From NCBI RefSeq assembly GCF_000699445.3, contig NC_067196.1, positions 27,731,116-27,795,115 of the forward strand: 64,000 nt of DNA. The letters run 5' to 3'. A program made the translations under genes and the position numbers. Of the stretch, positions 21,051 through 33,050 are shown one piece after another (the first letter of the stretch is position 1; every line of letters begins with the position of its first letter). The DNA comes from Schistosoma haematobium. Lineage: Eukaryota; Platyhelminthes; Trematoda; Strigeidida; Schistosomatidae. The notes below the pieces were generated by a model. The model did not search any database, was not told where the DNA came from, and saw only the letters and a list, made by a program, of their open reading frames with translations.

Positions 21051-23264
21051 TTTTTCTTTTGAAAAATATATTGATCATGACAGAAATAAAAATAGTTAAC
21101 CTTAAAGTACTTGTTTAAAATTAAAACAATCTAGAGTTGATAAGGTTTACCTAAAAGTTATTGGCATAAATTTGTCTAGACATAATATTATTCTAATAAA
21201 TTGGTTAATAAATAAATCAAAGCATATTTTCATACTGTTACTATGTATTGATTAATTTATTATCAGTAAACCAATAATTCAATGTAACTATATCTAAATT
21301 TTATTATGATTGACTTAACAGTTTATTTTATTTTATTTCTAAAGTTATCTGTGTTAGTTTTTATTTTGTTTTAGTTACTAATTATTAAGTTAAATTAAGT
21401 TAACTGTGAAAATTGAATGACAGTTTACTGACACTGATATAGTACTATATATTACCTCATCAGTTAACAATTATTATGAGAGAATAAGTTATAACGTAAA
21501 GTGAAAAAAGTTTTAGACGTAATTACGTTTTCTTTGTCAATAATGAAATTTCTCTTGTTCGAAATGAGTTTCTGTGTCTTTATTTCTAAGAAGGTTTTTC
21601 TATCTATGAGGTTGAAAGTTATTGTAAAATGGGTACTGCACTAAAGAGATTTTAAAAAATTGTGAATAATGACTTCATGTCAATACTTTAATGTTCTAAG
21701 ACATTCATAAACTCTTCAGTTGTCAGTATAAACAATAGTTCCCGGTTTAACACAGATTTTAGTTATAGGATTTTAATTCATTCAATCTTATCCGACATTG
21801 CAAGACACTACTTAAATTAGATAAAAGTTGAACAGTTAGTCGACTTTTAACATCTTTACTTTGTTACATTTTCATTTTAAGGATATTCAATTACAGAAAA
21901 ATTAGAATTACTTATCAATTGATCTATAGCGAATGTTCTATCAATATAAAACTCATGCCATTGCCATTTTAGATGTAACCTTGAAATAGGACTATTGGAG
22001 ATAGTTTGTTCTGGAATATGGTTAACTTTAAACAGTTCCCAATCACGAAACAGAAATTCTATCAAGTTATAAAAACTTTAGATCAAGATACACAGGTGAT
22101 AGTACAGAGTATGATCCAATGATCATTTTATTCTGGTTATAGAAGAAATTAGATCATTTATTGAATGGTAAAATTGACATGACGGTAAACGACTAGGCAC
22201 AACTGACTCAATTGGTGAACATTGTTAAACTTAAATACTGATTTTAACAATATGGAATTTACACACTTATTTGCCCAAACGTCTGAAGTAAAACAGTAGA
22301 ATGTTTCACACTTAATATCACATATTCAATCATATTTTCAAAAAATGCATATATAGAATGTAACAAGTACTCATTGTTCTACTAAATTTAGTCAAAGATA
22401 CATATAGTGGTACAGAACATTTCATAAAGATCTTATTGTTCTAGGCAACATTTTCTGGCTTAAATGACACCGAGTTTGTCAATGTCATTAGTCACATTTA
22501 TCTGACAAACCAGTTCATTAATGTACACTAACGAAGTTTTTACTGAAATAATCAAAAGTAATTCTTCAGGAGTAAATAATTTGAAATTAACACTTTTTAG
22601 GATTGATAGTGATATGGTTGGGAGGATGGTTAATCTTTCTTGTAGAGTCATTAATATGAAATCGAATGAGAATATGGTCATAGAATACCAAGTTGGTGCC
22701 TGTTATGTTGGAACAATTCCAGTTTGTCATATTGAGATGAAATGTTACTGCTAATCAAAAAAGCTCGTGTTTTTCTCACTTACATAAGATCATCTACCAC
22801 CATAATGGAGCCATTTCCGAATAAAAACATGACAAATATTGTAAAATTAACGAAACAAAAATAGTATCTTGAATTTACAGTTTATGAAAACGTTTTAGGG
22901 ATTTTTAAAAATACAACGGGGTAGCTAGACTTCTGATGATTGAAAATAATTACAATGAAGTACAAAATTAGGATATCTTGAAACATTAGCTAGTAGTTGG
23001 AATACATTAAGTTAGTTCTCGTTGTTTTTATTATGTATAGCACTGTTGATTGAAGAGTCAAGTAAGCATTATTTCAGAACGTTGACATGATTGTGTCCGC
23101 ATTAAAAAACATAAAAATTACTGTATGAAACAAAATCAAAGTAATAACTATTATTTATTGTTTATAGGTATTAATGTAAAGATTGGACTCGATAATTTCA
23201 AATAAATTGAGCATTCGGTAAATTGTTAATAATAAATATATTTTTTATGGTATCTACTCCTTGG
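21051..23264. other. Long AT-rich region without supported gene
   Basis: Contains overlapping short ORFs at 22460-22754 on both strands (77 and 73 codons). Neither resembles a family, so they are not called. Otherwise no feature was recognised. Confidence 0.4.
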
Positions 23265-23560
23265 AATATTGTGGTGGCTGGTACTATGTCGAATCCTCAT
23301 AACTTATTCTAGCTTTCGAACAGACTAATTTATCCGTTCCTTATGAGTCACACTTTGACCTTGTCAATTATTCGCTTATTAACCTTGACTGTTTTGATAT
23401 AAGCGTATGTGTGTCTATTTCTTATCTTACTCATCACATGTCTGTAAGTTATTTTAGTCTGACTATAAATATCGATTCACTCTTGATTAAATCGAATTAG
23501 TTTACATGCCTTCTCCACCGCGTGTCGTTTCGTTTCGCTCTCTTCTCTTCGCTTCCACTA
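23265..23560 (+). repeat. LTR-like dispersed repeat, copy 2
   Basis: The plus-strand unit begins TGTGGTGGCTGGTACTATG at 23267. It matches copy 1 (6608 leftward, minus strand) through TTGATTAAATCGA and on to about 23545, where the copies diverge. It lies in the opposite orientation to copy 1, 16.7 kb away. Likely a solo or truncated LTR; no internal coding region is next to it. Confidence 0.5.
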
Positions 23561-26500
23561 AAATATCACAAAACCTCTACTTACTATTGTTATTTATTGT
23601 ATCACTGATTCCCCTCTGACGTTTCATAACTATAATCAGATATAACATTTGAAACAGTCGGGTTAATGTAATATTAGAAATTCGCTTTAATTCTAGCGAT
23701 TGATTGCACTATTACGTATTTTTTCGACTTTTAATTTATTAATTTCATATCAGTTAACTGGAATTCACTCATCTGATTCTTGCCTATTAATAGCGTTTGT
23801 TTATTGTGTAACCACTTATTTTTGGCCTTTTGGTCCTTATTACCATTAGAGTTGTAGAATATTCTTCCACAAAAGATATATATTTTTATTTTCAATATTT
23901 TGTTTAACCTTTAAAGTTTTTCAACCCCTTGCTATATCATACTTATAAGTGTTCGAAACGACATCCAACTAAGCTCACTTATGTATCTCCAACTCATTTC
24001 GTATTTAGGATATTCGAATATTACTAGTTACAAACTGCTGATGAAAACTTTGCTCAGAGCGTTGTTCTTGCTCCTTTTGTTAATCCAACTAAGTTCACAG
24101 GAAAAATTGCATTCTTTTAAACGAAAAAACGTTCTTAAAACTCTAATAATCAAGTACAACTGAAATTTATCAACAGTTATTATCATTGAAATTAATTTCG
24201 TCTGAACAAAAAAAATTCAACAACCACTTGAAATTTTCACCACTGGAATGAACTAAGTAGGCGAGTGTGTAATTTGAACCAAACTGACTCAAAAGTATTA
24301 AACATACTAAGTGATATGAACCGTACTAATTGTTCATCAAAAAACCCATATGTACACTGAATGCATAACTTTTGTGCTATTGTCAAAGTATAAATCATGA
24401 TTGATTTTTAAATGAAATGGTAATTTTATTGATTAAATGTTATAAAAACTTTCTTATGTTACCTTGAATTAAAAACGATTTGTTTAACAACTAAAAATTT
24501 TATTGTGAGTAGAAAAAGTACCCGTTCACCTGACTTATGCGCATGAACATTTGTTTTATTGACCGAATCGTTCTTTTTTTTTTTGTACAACGTTTCTCTT
24601 TCCACTTATAGTATGGATAAATAGTGATTGTATATCTTTCAAAATGTTATTTATCACAAAAGTTTACATTAATAAACTCTTGTGTCAGATTATTTTACTC
24701 TGTAATATGCAAATTTCGAAAATAAAATAATCTCAGTCTATTGTAAAGGAACTAAATATTAAAACTCAAATAAATATAAAGTAATCAGGTCATAAATATT
24801 TGGAAACAAAGTCATATTAACATTTCTCTAATCAATGTCGGTATTAATGAAAACTGTTTTAAAAGGTAGTCTATATTACAAATCCAATAGGTTGATAAGT
24901 TGAATAAATAAACATTTGAAATGTTTGTGTTTAGTTCTTAAGTGTATAGAACAAACTGTCAATCATTTTATGAATGTTTATGAAATCCTAAGTAAGAATT
25001 AAGATATGTAATTGAGACTGAATGTAGTTTTATTGCTTGTGCATTTTTGAGATAATAAAAGTTGGCCTGACATCCAATCTTGATAATTGTAATATATTTT
25101 TCTTATTTTTTTGCGGATATTACCTATCGATAAATATGACTTTCAATAAATTTGGAAATTTTTAGTCTAACTGAGGTAAAATGGCTTAGAAAACGTAAAG
25201 GTTGACCAATTTAAACTGACATAACTCTTCTTCTGGCCAGTAAACGACGCCAATAACATTCATTTTCAAAAATATTGATTCTAGTTTATATTCGCACAAA
25301 ATATTCGGAGAAGGTCAATATTCAAGCACCTTAACTATGGAAACTGTGTCAAGACTGTACATTGTGTATAAATTCCTGCAGGAATTTGTTGCATTCTTTC
25401 ACATTACTTAAAAAAACTCAACCTTAACCAAGCAAAAGAATGATTTATGTTTCATACACTGAGTTTCTTTTATCATCTTGAAAATAGTATGTATAATATA
25501 TGATACATATTCATATCTATCCAATTTCATTGCAATGAGTATGCTGACTCTGGTATTATGACCATAAAATGTTACAGGTTGTAAACTGTTGGTGTACACC
25601 TCAGTAAGTAAAATGAATTTATGTTATTCTGTTCAGTGTTTTTGTTCTTGCTCTTTCCGAAAAATGAATGATGTCTTCATTCATTGATGGATAAACTTTG
25701 AACATAAATTAGTTTAACATAAAACAGATTTAATTAATGACTGCTATCATTATGTTTAGTTGACCATAACTTTGATTGGCGAGTTACAAATAAACACAAG
25801 TTGCATCATTGCATTGACAGTTTTATATACTTTGACAATATGTTAGATTTCTTCAGTGAACTTTTTATTTAAATAAAGACACTCATTATTTTGTTAACTC
25901 ATAGCCAGAAAAAGTCATATACCTTTTTAATTAGTAGGTTGCTCAAAACTGTAACCTCAAATCTATTCCACTGGTCAGTTCGTGTTAAAGCAGACAAAAA
26001 ATCAAATAAAAATACTTTGTGATGGTCTATTTCCTAACGTTTTACAAGTTTCTCCATTTCATGGTACGACTTGAGATATATATCATACCAAAGTGTTCGT
26101 TTCAAATTATTCTTATTTGATACTCTGTTGTGATATCGTTCGAGGGGAGACAAGTTCTAAGCAATATTAAATCGGATAGAGAAAATGAATTGTGTAACAC
26201 TTCAAATTAACTGTGTCGTTTTATAATAAAAATAATAAAACTAATTCTATGAAACTTCTTGAACTAATAATATGTGAGTACTGGTGGTGGTCAGTGCAGT
26301 ACATTTCAGAAAGTTAAGCTATTTATATGTAATTCCCATTTTTATCGTTTCTATGCACAATTGCATGTATAAAGTCTATATGATTATTAGAGGTAGATAT
26401 ATATCATTCGGTATAATTAGCTATATTCACTTAAGTATAATTTGATTTGTTCACTGATCAAACGAGTAGACATCATTTAGCTACTTATTTATATTAATTA

Positions 26501-28129
26501 TAAAAATGTGATGTTTATTTATGCACATTAAATGATCATATTTGATCACGATGTTTTGAAGTGAATCTTAAAAATCTGTGAAATATTGTGATAGTCATTA
26601 TAAAACGTATGAAGTATACTGTTTATAAATTAGAAATAATTACTTTATACCTTATAATAAGGTATTCATTTCTAAGTATAACACGATATTGTAGCTGAAA
26701 TCAAAAGTCAGACAGCTGAATTATATAAAACATTTTTCATTAAAATAAATTTGTTTTATTAACAAACAGAAAATTTGTTTTAATTCATATTGGTATAGGG
26801 AGTTCATTTTTTAAAAAAAAAAGAGTTTACAAGACAAAATTGTAGGTTGATTCAAATAAGTGAATATATATAATAATATGATTCGGTGAAAATTGACGAT
26901 TAAAAAGATTTACCATAAATATTCATCACAAACAAGTGGCAAGATTTATTTCAATTGATCTTTTTTTACCAAGATTCTAGTAAACTACATTATATTTTTA
27001 GATGATATAGCTTGATATTGATTGAAACAGTCAATTTTATAATTGAAAAGTTATTATTACTATTAAGTGACATTATAAAACTAACTATTGAACAATTGAA
27101 ACATCAGGAATCGTCAGATTGGATTAAAAATAACAACAGTGATACTGAAATCAAAAGAAGAAATCATTGTCCCTTAGGTTCATTGCAATACAAGCACAAG
27201 CTTCGATAAACAAAAAACTACTGACTTTAGTTAACAGTATAGTTTTATAAGAAATTATAACTCATTTTGACTGAATGAAAAAGAGTAAAGACTTTAATAA
27301 TTTTAAAACTTCGATTTATGATGTTTAGGTTTACTTATAAAGATCACCTATATTAATTGTATAAAAAGTAATTTAGATTTCTTTAGTCTGCTACAATTTA
27401 TTTAAAATTCCAGGCTCTTTTTTAAAAAACAATCTATTTTGGGTTTTTTTCACATTTCCATTTGAAAAGCTCCTAAAGTTTAAAGTGAAGTTTTACTGGT
27501 TAATATCTTAACTAGTTTCATTCAAAGAAATTTTTGTTAAACTCGATTTATTTTTCTTTCATTTTATCTTATATTTTGATAATTCCCAGCATAATGTTTT
27601 TAAAATTCAATGGCAATTTTTCCATGTTGCTGTATATTCTTCCATGTTCTTGATTACTTTGGTGTTAGTTCATTTTCGAAAGAAAGTCATTTACTATAAA
27701 ATATAACCCAGAATTGTTTGTTTCAGTTATTGTTTTCTATGGTGTATTTATCATTCTATAAATCATTGTTTTCTTTCCTATGAATCAAATGAAAATATCT
27801 ATAAACATCATATATTTGGATTAAAAATCTTATTCTCAGCATGATATAGATATATTCTGGATTATGGAAATGAAGTGAATTTCTCCATTTTTTTCGTAGC
27901 ATTGATTGTTCTAGATTGTGTTCAACTATATCAAATTCAATTTCACATTAAATTAGTGTCTCAATAAATGGTCAGTGTTAATCATTAATTTTTAAAAAAA
28001 GGTCTAAAGATCTGTTTGTCTATAGATAATTATGTTAATACTAAAATCTACTCTTAACTTAATATTGAATTTATTTTATTTCCATTTATTTCTGATATTT
28101 GTAAAATAAAATTTATAGTGTAATTCATA
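23561..28129. other. Long AT-rich region, one small secreted-type ORF
   Basis: Apart from the ORF at 24041-24163, no gene, repeat or splice-bounded conserved block was recognised in these 4.6 kb. Confidence 0.4.
24041..24163 (+). CDS. Hypothetical small secreted peptide, 40 codons (doubtful)
   Basis: The in-frame ATG at 24041 gives a textbook signal sequence: a basic start (MKTLLR), a run of nine consecutive aliphatic or aromatic residues (ALFLLLLLI), and a small-polar region ending in SSQ before EKLHSF. I predict cleavage after SSQ. The rest has a dibasic KRK and ends KTLIIKYN. An upstream ATG at 23981 would add 20 residues and hide the signal, so I chose the inner start. Schistosomes have many short secreted proteins, including micro-exon gene products, but no neighbouring exons or close AATAAA were identified. 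It may be chance. Confidence 0.22.
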   Translation: MKTLLRALFLLLLLIQLSSQEKLHSFKRKNVLKTLIIKYN

Positions 28130-28300
28130 AAATGGTTGGCGCGAGACTGATAGGTCCTGGGTTCGAATCTCGCGTGGTGTGGGATCGTGGATGAGTGCTG
28201 CTGAGGAGTCCCACAATAAGAGGAAACGGCCGTGTAGTGCTTTCAGGTTTTCCATGGTGGTCTAGCTTCATTTGACTCATGATCTCAACAATTAGAAATG
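28130..28300 (+). mobile_element. tRNA-derived hammerhead SINE, copy S4 (5'-truncated)
   Basis: The plus-strand unit begins inside the tRNA-like part ('gcgagactgataggtcctgg'). It retains a B-box-like 'gggttcgaatct' at 28160-28171, a damaged hammerhead segment at 28195-28240, and the 3' end 'tggtggtctagcttcatttg' to 'catgatctcaac'. Confidence 0.72.
28195..28240 (+). ncRNA. Degenerate hammerhead ribozyme motif (SINE S4)
   Basis: The first core CTGAGGAG is intact, but the second core reads GGAAAC instead of CGAAAC, and the expected GTC cleavage triplet is GTG. Both changes should abolish cleavage. Confidence 0.6.
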
Positions 28301-30119
28301 GTTTCGACAAATTATTAGAAACTTTTGGTTGTGAAAAGCTTAGTGCTTTGTTAACTAAGTATAGGAAAATGTTATGACTGGTTTATAAATTTCAAATATA
28401 ATAATATACTGTGTATAAGTAACTTAGTATGGAACTGATAAATATTTACAAGTATATGTGTCTATGTTGTAATCGTTCTAGTACATAGGTAATGTTTTGT
28501 CATTATGGTGTTTATTAGTTTCAGCTGAACAGTGATCAATGACGTATACTAAGGTTTATTGAAGCATTGGCTATACGGAAATTGAAACCCCTTTTATGTG
28601 TTCAAAAACAACTTGTCCTTACACATAAGCTACCCTAGTAATACTGATTTATTATCCAGAGTGGTAATCACATTTGTTTTTGTGTACTTTAATATTTTTT
28701 TCATTTGTTATGACTTACCCTTAACCTGTCTAGTTGACTTTTTAATTTTCATATATGAATGTTCTTAACAAGTATGTGTGATCGGATTGTTCGAAATGTA
28801 TTGCGCAAATATATCACATAATTCTGAAAAACTTCGTCTTCTCATTGCATTATCGAAATTTATCAAAGGGACTAATTGTTTTAAATATGTTAATAAATCG
28901 AAAGAATTTTAAGTAACTTATCACACTGAATTGATGTGCTTTATACTAATTTCTGTTAAACGATCTTCATAGTTAATCCAAATCAGAAAAAAAACATTTA
29001 CTGAAAATATTTGAAGTGAACTTTGTATGTCATTTAAGTTTCTTCATCCAATATTTTTGAAAACTCGTACGAAGAATGTTTAATACATAAGAGTGTCATT
29101 GATACCAGTTAAATGAAGAACTGTTCTAACCAGTCAACTAGTAATAATTATTACATACATTGCTTTTTTGTCCAATGATACTGATTTATTATCAATATAT
29201 TACAATAAATTCGGCAACACTATTTCATTTGTTTAAATATATTACTGATTAGTTTTCATAAGTGATAAAAGTAGAGAATACTTTGGTGAGTTACAAGTCG
29301 GAGTAAAAATAAGTTAGAAAGTTTTATTATTTTTTTCTAAAAGGTGTCATTAATTACCGACTACCAATTTTGATTTCGATGACTTTATAAAAACTATGTA
29401 AGTGCACTTTTCATTTAGTGAAGTTTACGCGGAATTTAACGTAAACGTTTATTGGAAGTATTTAGAATAAACCCTACACCGGCAAATAAATATCTGTGAA
29501 TATTAATACATAAAATTTAAGCGCCGTAAATATTCACCACCAGAAATGTCTAAACAATAAGAATCTTTGTTAATATTTGGTCCGATAACAACATTTTACT
29601 TGGATTTGATAAATACAATTAAGATTGTACATATATTGTGTGATTTTATGCCCCGTTTGAAAATGTTGTGATTGCTTTCGATAAGAAAGACCGTTTAATA
29701 GGTATTTTAATAACCAGCAATGAAGTTTTCTAACTTAACTAGGTATTCTCATTTCATTAAATGCTCTCGTAAAAACAAGTTGTAGTATGATTAGTCATAA
29801 AGTAAGAATTAATATTTTCATTAAAATTCATATCATAATACTAGGCTAAACCAAAGTGTGATTGAAAACATATGTGATTAATTTACATGTAATATGTAAA
29901 TAACTATGAAATAACTGAACTTTGGTCAAGATTATCCTGTATATTCTACGTTAAAAATTCAACTTTTTAAATAACTTGGAGTGACTGGATAACAAAAACT
30001 GCTGACCCATTAGCATTGATCGAAGCTGATTAACTTTTTCTTACTAGATATAACATGATCTATTTGACAGTAGGCAATTGTTTATTTATTTTAACACATA
30101 GATATTGGTACAAGGAAGC
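28301..30119. other. AT-rich intergenic stretch
   Basis: No gene or repeat was recognised in this 1.8-kb stretch. Confidence 0.4.
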
Positions 30120-31460
30120 ACCGAATACATATGTGCCACATGAATCATTCGATTTGTGTGAGGGCTGTGATACTGCCCGGGTGCCCAACCTGAAGCAGGT
30201 GGTTTTCTTAGGGGGCCACTCCCCGAGCCTTCGACCTGAAGGTCTGGCCCACAGGGCAGTGGAGAAACGTAAGGAGTTGCAGTCCCATGATAGCCGGTGA
30301 CCAACGATTGGTTCATACGCCATTTGTTCCCTCAGGATACTGGAGCCCATGTGCATCATTGATTTGGTTTGGAATCCGGTTAAAGCGCCGGACATTCGCT
30401 TTTCGTCCTCTCATTTCCGTAAACAACACCCCCGCCACGAGAAGGCCATGAGTAGGACTTCCCTGGCGGAGGCTATATACGCGTGGCCATGTGAGGGCAT
30501 TTCGAAATCTATTTGACAAAACCCACCCATCCGACTGGCTGTACCCTGATCCTGTACTCACTCTGGGTAGTAAGCCGATAGAAGTAGTCGAGAAGTTCGT
30601 GTATCTGGGTAACTGCATAATTGCTGGTGGTGGCGTGAGTGATGAGATAGATTCACGTATAGTGAGAGCCAGAGCGACTTATGCCAATCTGCGCCGCCTT
30701 TGGCGCCTTCGTGATGTCAGTCCGGCTGTAAAAGGTCGGATCTACAACGCGTCAGTGAGGGCAGTTTTTCCTTATGTTTGTGAATCCTGGCCTCTCCGAC
30801 TTGAGGATGCTAGACGACACTCTGTGTTCGATCATCGTTGTCTTCGAAGGGTTGCGGCCATTCAGTGGCAACACCATGTTAGTAATGCAGATGTTCGGCA
30901 TCGTGTGTCCGGACACAGCGACGATAATTCAATTGATGTCACCAACTTGAAACATCGAGTTTGGTGACCTGGACATGTACTACAAATGTCGTCCCAGAGA
31001 ATTCGATATCGTGCATTATTTGAAGACGCTGAGACTGGTTGTGAAAAGAGAAGAGGTGGTCAGTGTATGACATGGTGTCGTGGTATGAAAGATAGCTGTA
31101 CAGAACTCGTGTCTGTCGGTCAGTCACGACTCCCTGGTTGGGGTCCTAGAGATGGTATAACACAGTGGCTAAACATGTTATCAGATTTGGATCAGTGGCG
31201 ATCCTGCTGTAACCTTATTTTACTTTCTTCATAAAAAAGATGCAACTTCTTTAAGTGGAAGAATTCCCTGTGGTTGTACTTTTGCTAATTAAACTGTCTC
31301 TCCCATTATCGTTATTTCACTATCATACAATAATTTCTGTTCATTGTTGTACTTGTTTTTTCTTATATGTACCTTACATTCTTTATATCTTCATATTCTC
31401 ATTGTTATTGGGTGGCGTATATGTACCAATATTTATATTCCCAAATAAATAAATAAATAA
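30120..31460 (+). mobile_element. Internally deleted RTE-like retrotransposon
   Basis: The left 350 bp (30135-30485) are strikingly GC-richer than the window and look like a retroelement 5' region. They abut directly the C-terminal part of a reverse transcriptase ORF (30491-31234, two frames), followed by an AT-rich 3' UTR and a tail of (AATA)n at 31441-31459. Endonuclease and polymerase domains are absent, so most of the element body has been deleted. A short simple-sequence tail is typical of RTE-type elements. Confidence 0.7.
30491..31234 (+). pseudogene. RTE-like RT C-terminal connection region
   Basis: The first frame (158 codons) contains the blocks VEKFVYLGNCI, VSDEIDSRIVRARATYANL, AVKGRIYNASVRAVFPYV and FDHRCLRRVAAIQWQHHVSN, ending at a stop in what should be HRLRWLGHV. 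The protein resumes in the frame opening at 30986 with 'MSSQRIRYRALF', 'RRGGQCMTWCRGMKDSC' and 'SRLPGWGPRDG', the usual C-terminal end of these proteins. A nonsense change and a frameshift near 30965 separate the two. No catalytic residues lie in this part. Confidence 0.75.
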
Positions 31461-32937
31461 GTACTGGTATGACAATCAAGTACAAACTAAAAATGTGAAA
31501 TTATATAAACGTTGATTTCACCCTAAGGAAAACACACAAATAAGGCTAACCGCATATTTGTTAAATTTTATCATACTTCAAACTAATATTTCCAGAATAC
31601 ACGGTTATTTATTTGCTTTTTTTTAAATTATGTTATCGCGTGAATTGATAACATAATGAATATCAGTACAAATATCAACCATTTTTCATCAAATCACAAA
31701 TTATTTATATTATATATATTGTTATTTTTTGTTGTTCTTAACAAGATATGCCATAGCCTCCGAATTTAAACGTTTTTACAGCAATCCTTAACAGTTGTAT
31801 CGTACCTCGTGATTTTTAATGATTCTTTGGCTGATATCAGTATAGTTTAAAAACAATTTTCATATAAATCTTACACTTTAGTCCATGTTTATTCACAAGG
31901 ATGCATGTCAACATTATAAAAAAGATTTTTTATTAGTTCCTACAAAACATACTGTTTAATGATAAACAGATTATGTTTACACTGAGATTTTTGACTAGAA
32001 ATTGTTGTTAAAAGTTAGTGATAGAAATCACTTCAAAAGTGATTAAAGCATACAAATATGCATCAAGTCATAAACTAATTCTGTACACTATAGTGTTTCT
32101 AATTCACTAGAAAGGTATCAATCAACAAGTAACTTGCTTTGTTATATAAGATACTATTCAAACTAGATTTTCAACTTAAAATATAATCACTGATATTTAA
32201 AGGTGTTTTGTACACCAACAACCAAAATTTAACAATTTTCTTCATAAAATAAATGATGAGGTTGCTTTCATAAATTTCTACAGAACAATCCAATTTAGAG
32301 ATGATATAACTCAATGACATTGTATGTGAAACATTATACTTAGTAATTCATCTTAAATTTTGAATAATTATTATAGAATCTTTACATGGAAAGACATTTA
32401 CCACATAAAATTGAAGATAATAAACTAAATTTCCGCTAAAATAGTCTAATACCAAGTTTATCTCTCTTAAATAAGCAAATAAACTTTGTTATGCTAATTG
32501 TAGTAAAATTTAGAACAAATTAGATTTCTCTACGGTTTTTACTATACGAAAATCCAATAATATTTTATACCGTTGCAAGGTGTTAACAGCAAACAAATAG
32601 TAATTCTTGTGTTAGATTGTAAACGAATATTTTGGTCTGTCATAAAAGTTCTTTATTTTTGACTTGCATATCAATGAATAGCCGAAATGTAATACAATAA
32701 TTATGTTATTTTTAAAAGATAGCAGCTTAATTATTAGCATTTGTTTTAGTCATTATTAGATTTGAATTATATTATACATTTAACTAACACATTTCTTTCT
32801 AGACATTTCACAGAACTAGTTCATACAATAAGTTTACTATCTGTCCTAAATAATCATTCCTCCAATTATTAAAGTATTACATCATTCTTATTTATTACTT
32901 ACGATCTGCATAATATTTAATGAGAATACATTTCCAT
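31461..32937. other. AT-rich intergenic stretch
   Basis: No gene was recognised. A perfect 11-bp hairpin (attatgttatc, 31627-31637, against gataacataat, 31647-31657) is present; its meaning is unknown. Confidence 0.4.
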
Positions 32938-33050
32938 AGTTGAGATCATGAGTCAAATGAAGCTAGACCACCATGGAAAACCTGGAAGCACTGGAAGGTC
33001 GTTTCGTCCAATTGTGGGACTCCTTAGCAGGTCCCGGGTTCGTGGACAAA
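32938..33050 (-). mobile_element. tRNA-derived hammerhead SINE, copy S5 (truncated)
   Basis: The fragment contains the 3' end ('gagatcatgagtcaaatgaa' on the plus strand), the hammerhead segment and a short remnant around the B-box ('cccgggttcg'). The first core reads CTAAGGAG, a change at an invariant G, so the ribozyme should be dead. The upstream half is missing. Confidence 0.68.

Noticed and set aside
22460..22754. Overlapping ORFs on both strands (73 and 77 codons).
   Set aside because: No family resemblance, splice context or repeat copy; retained only as a remark in the region entry.
30060..30618. Minus-strand ORFs of 76-111 codons over the GC-rich retroelement segment.
   Set aside because: Antisense shadows of the plus-strand RTE-like element.
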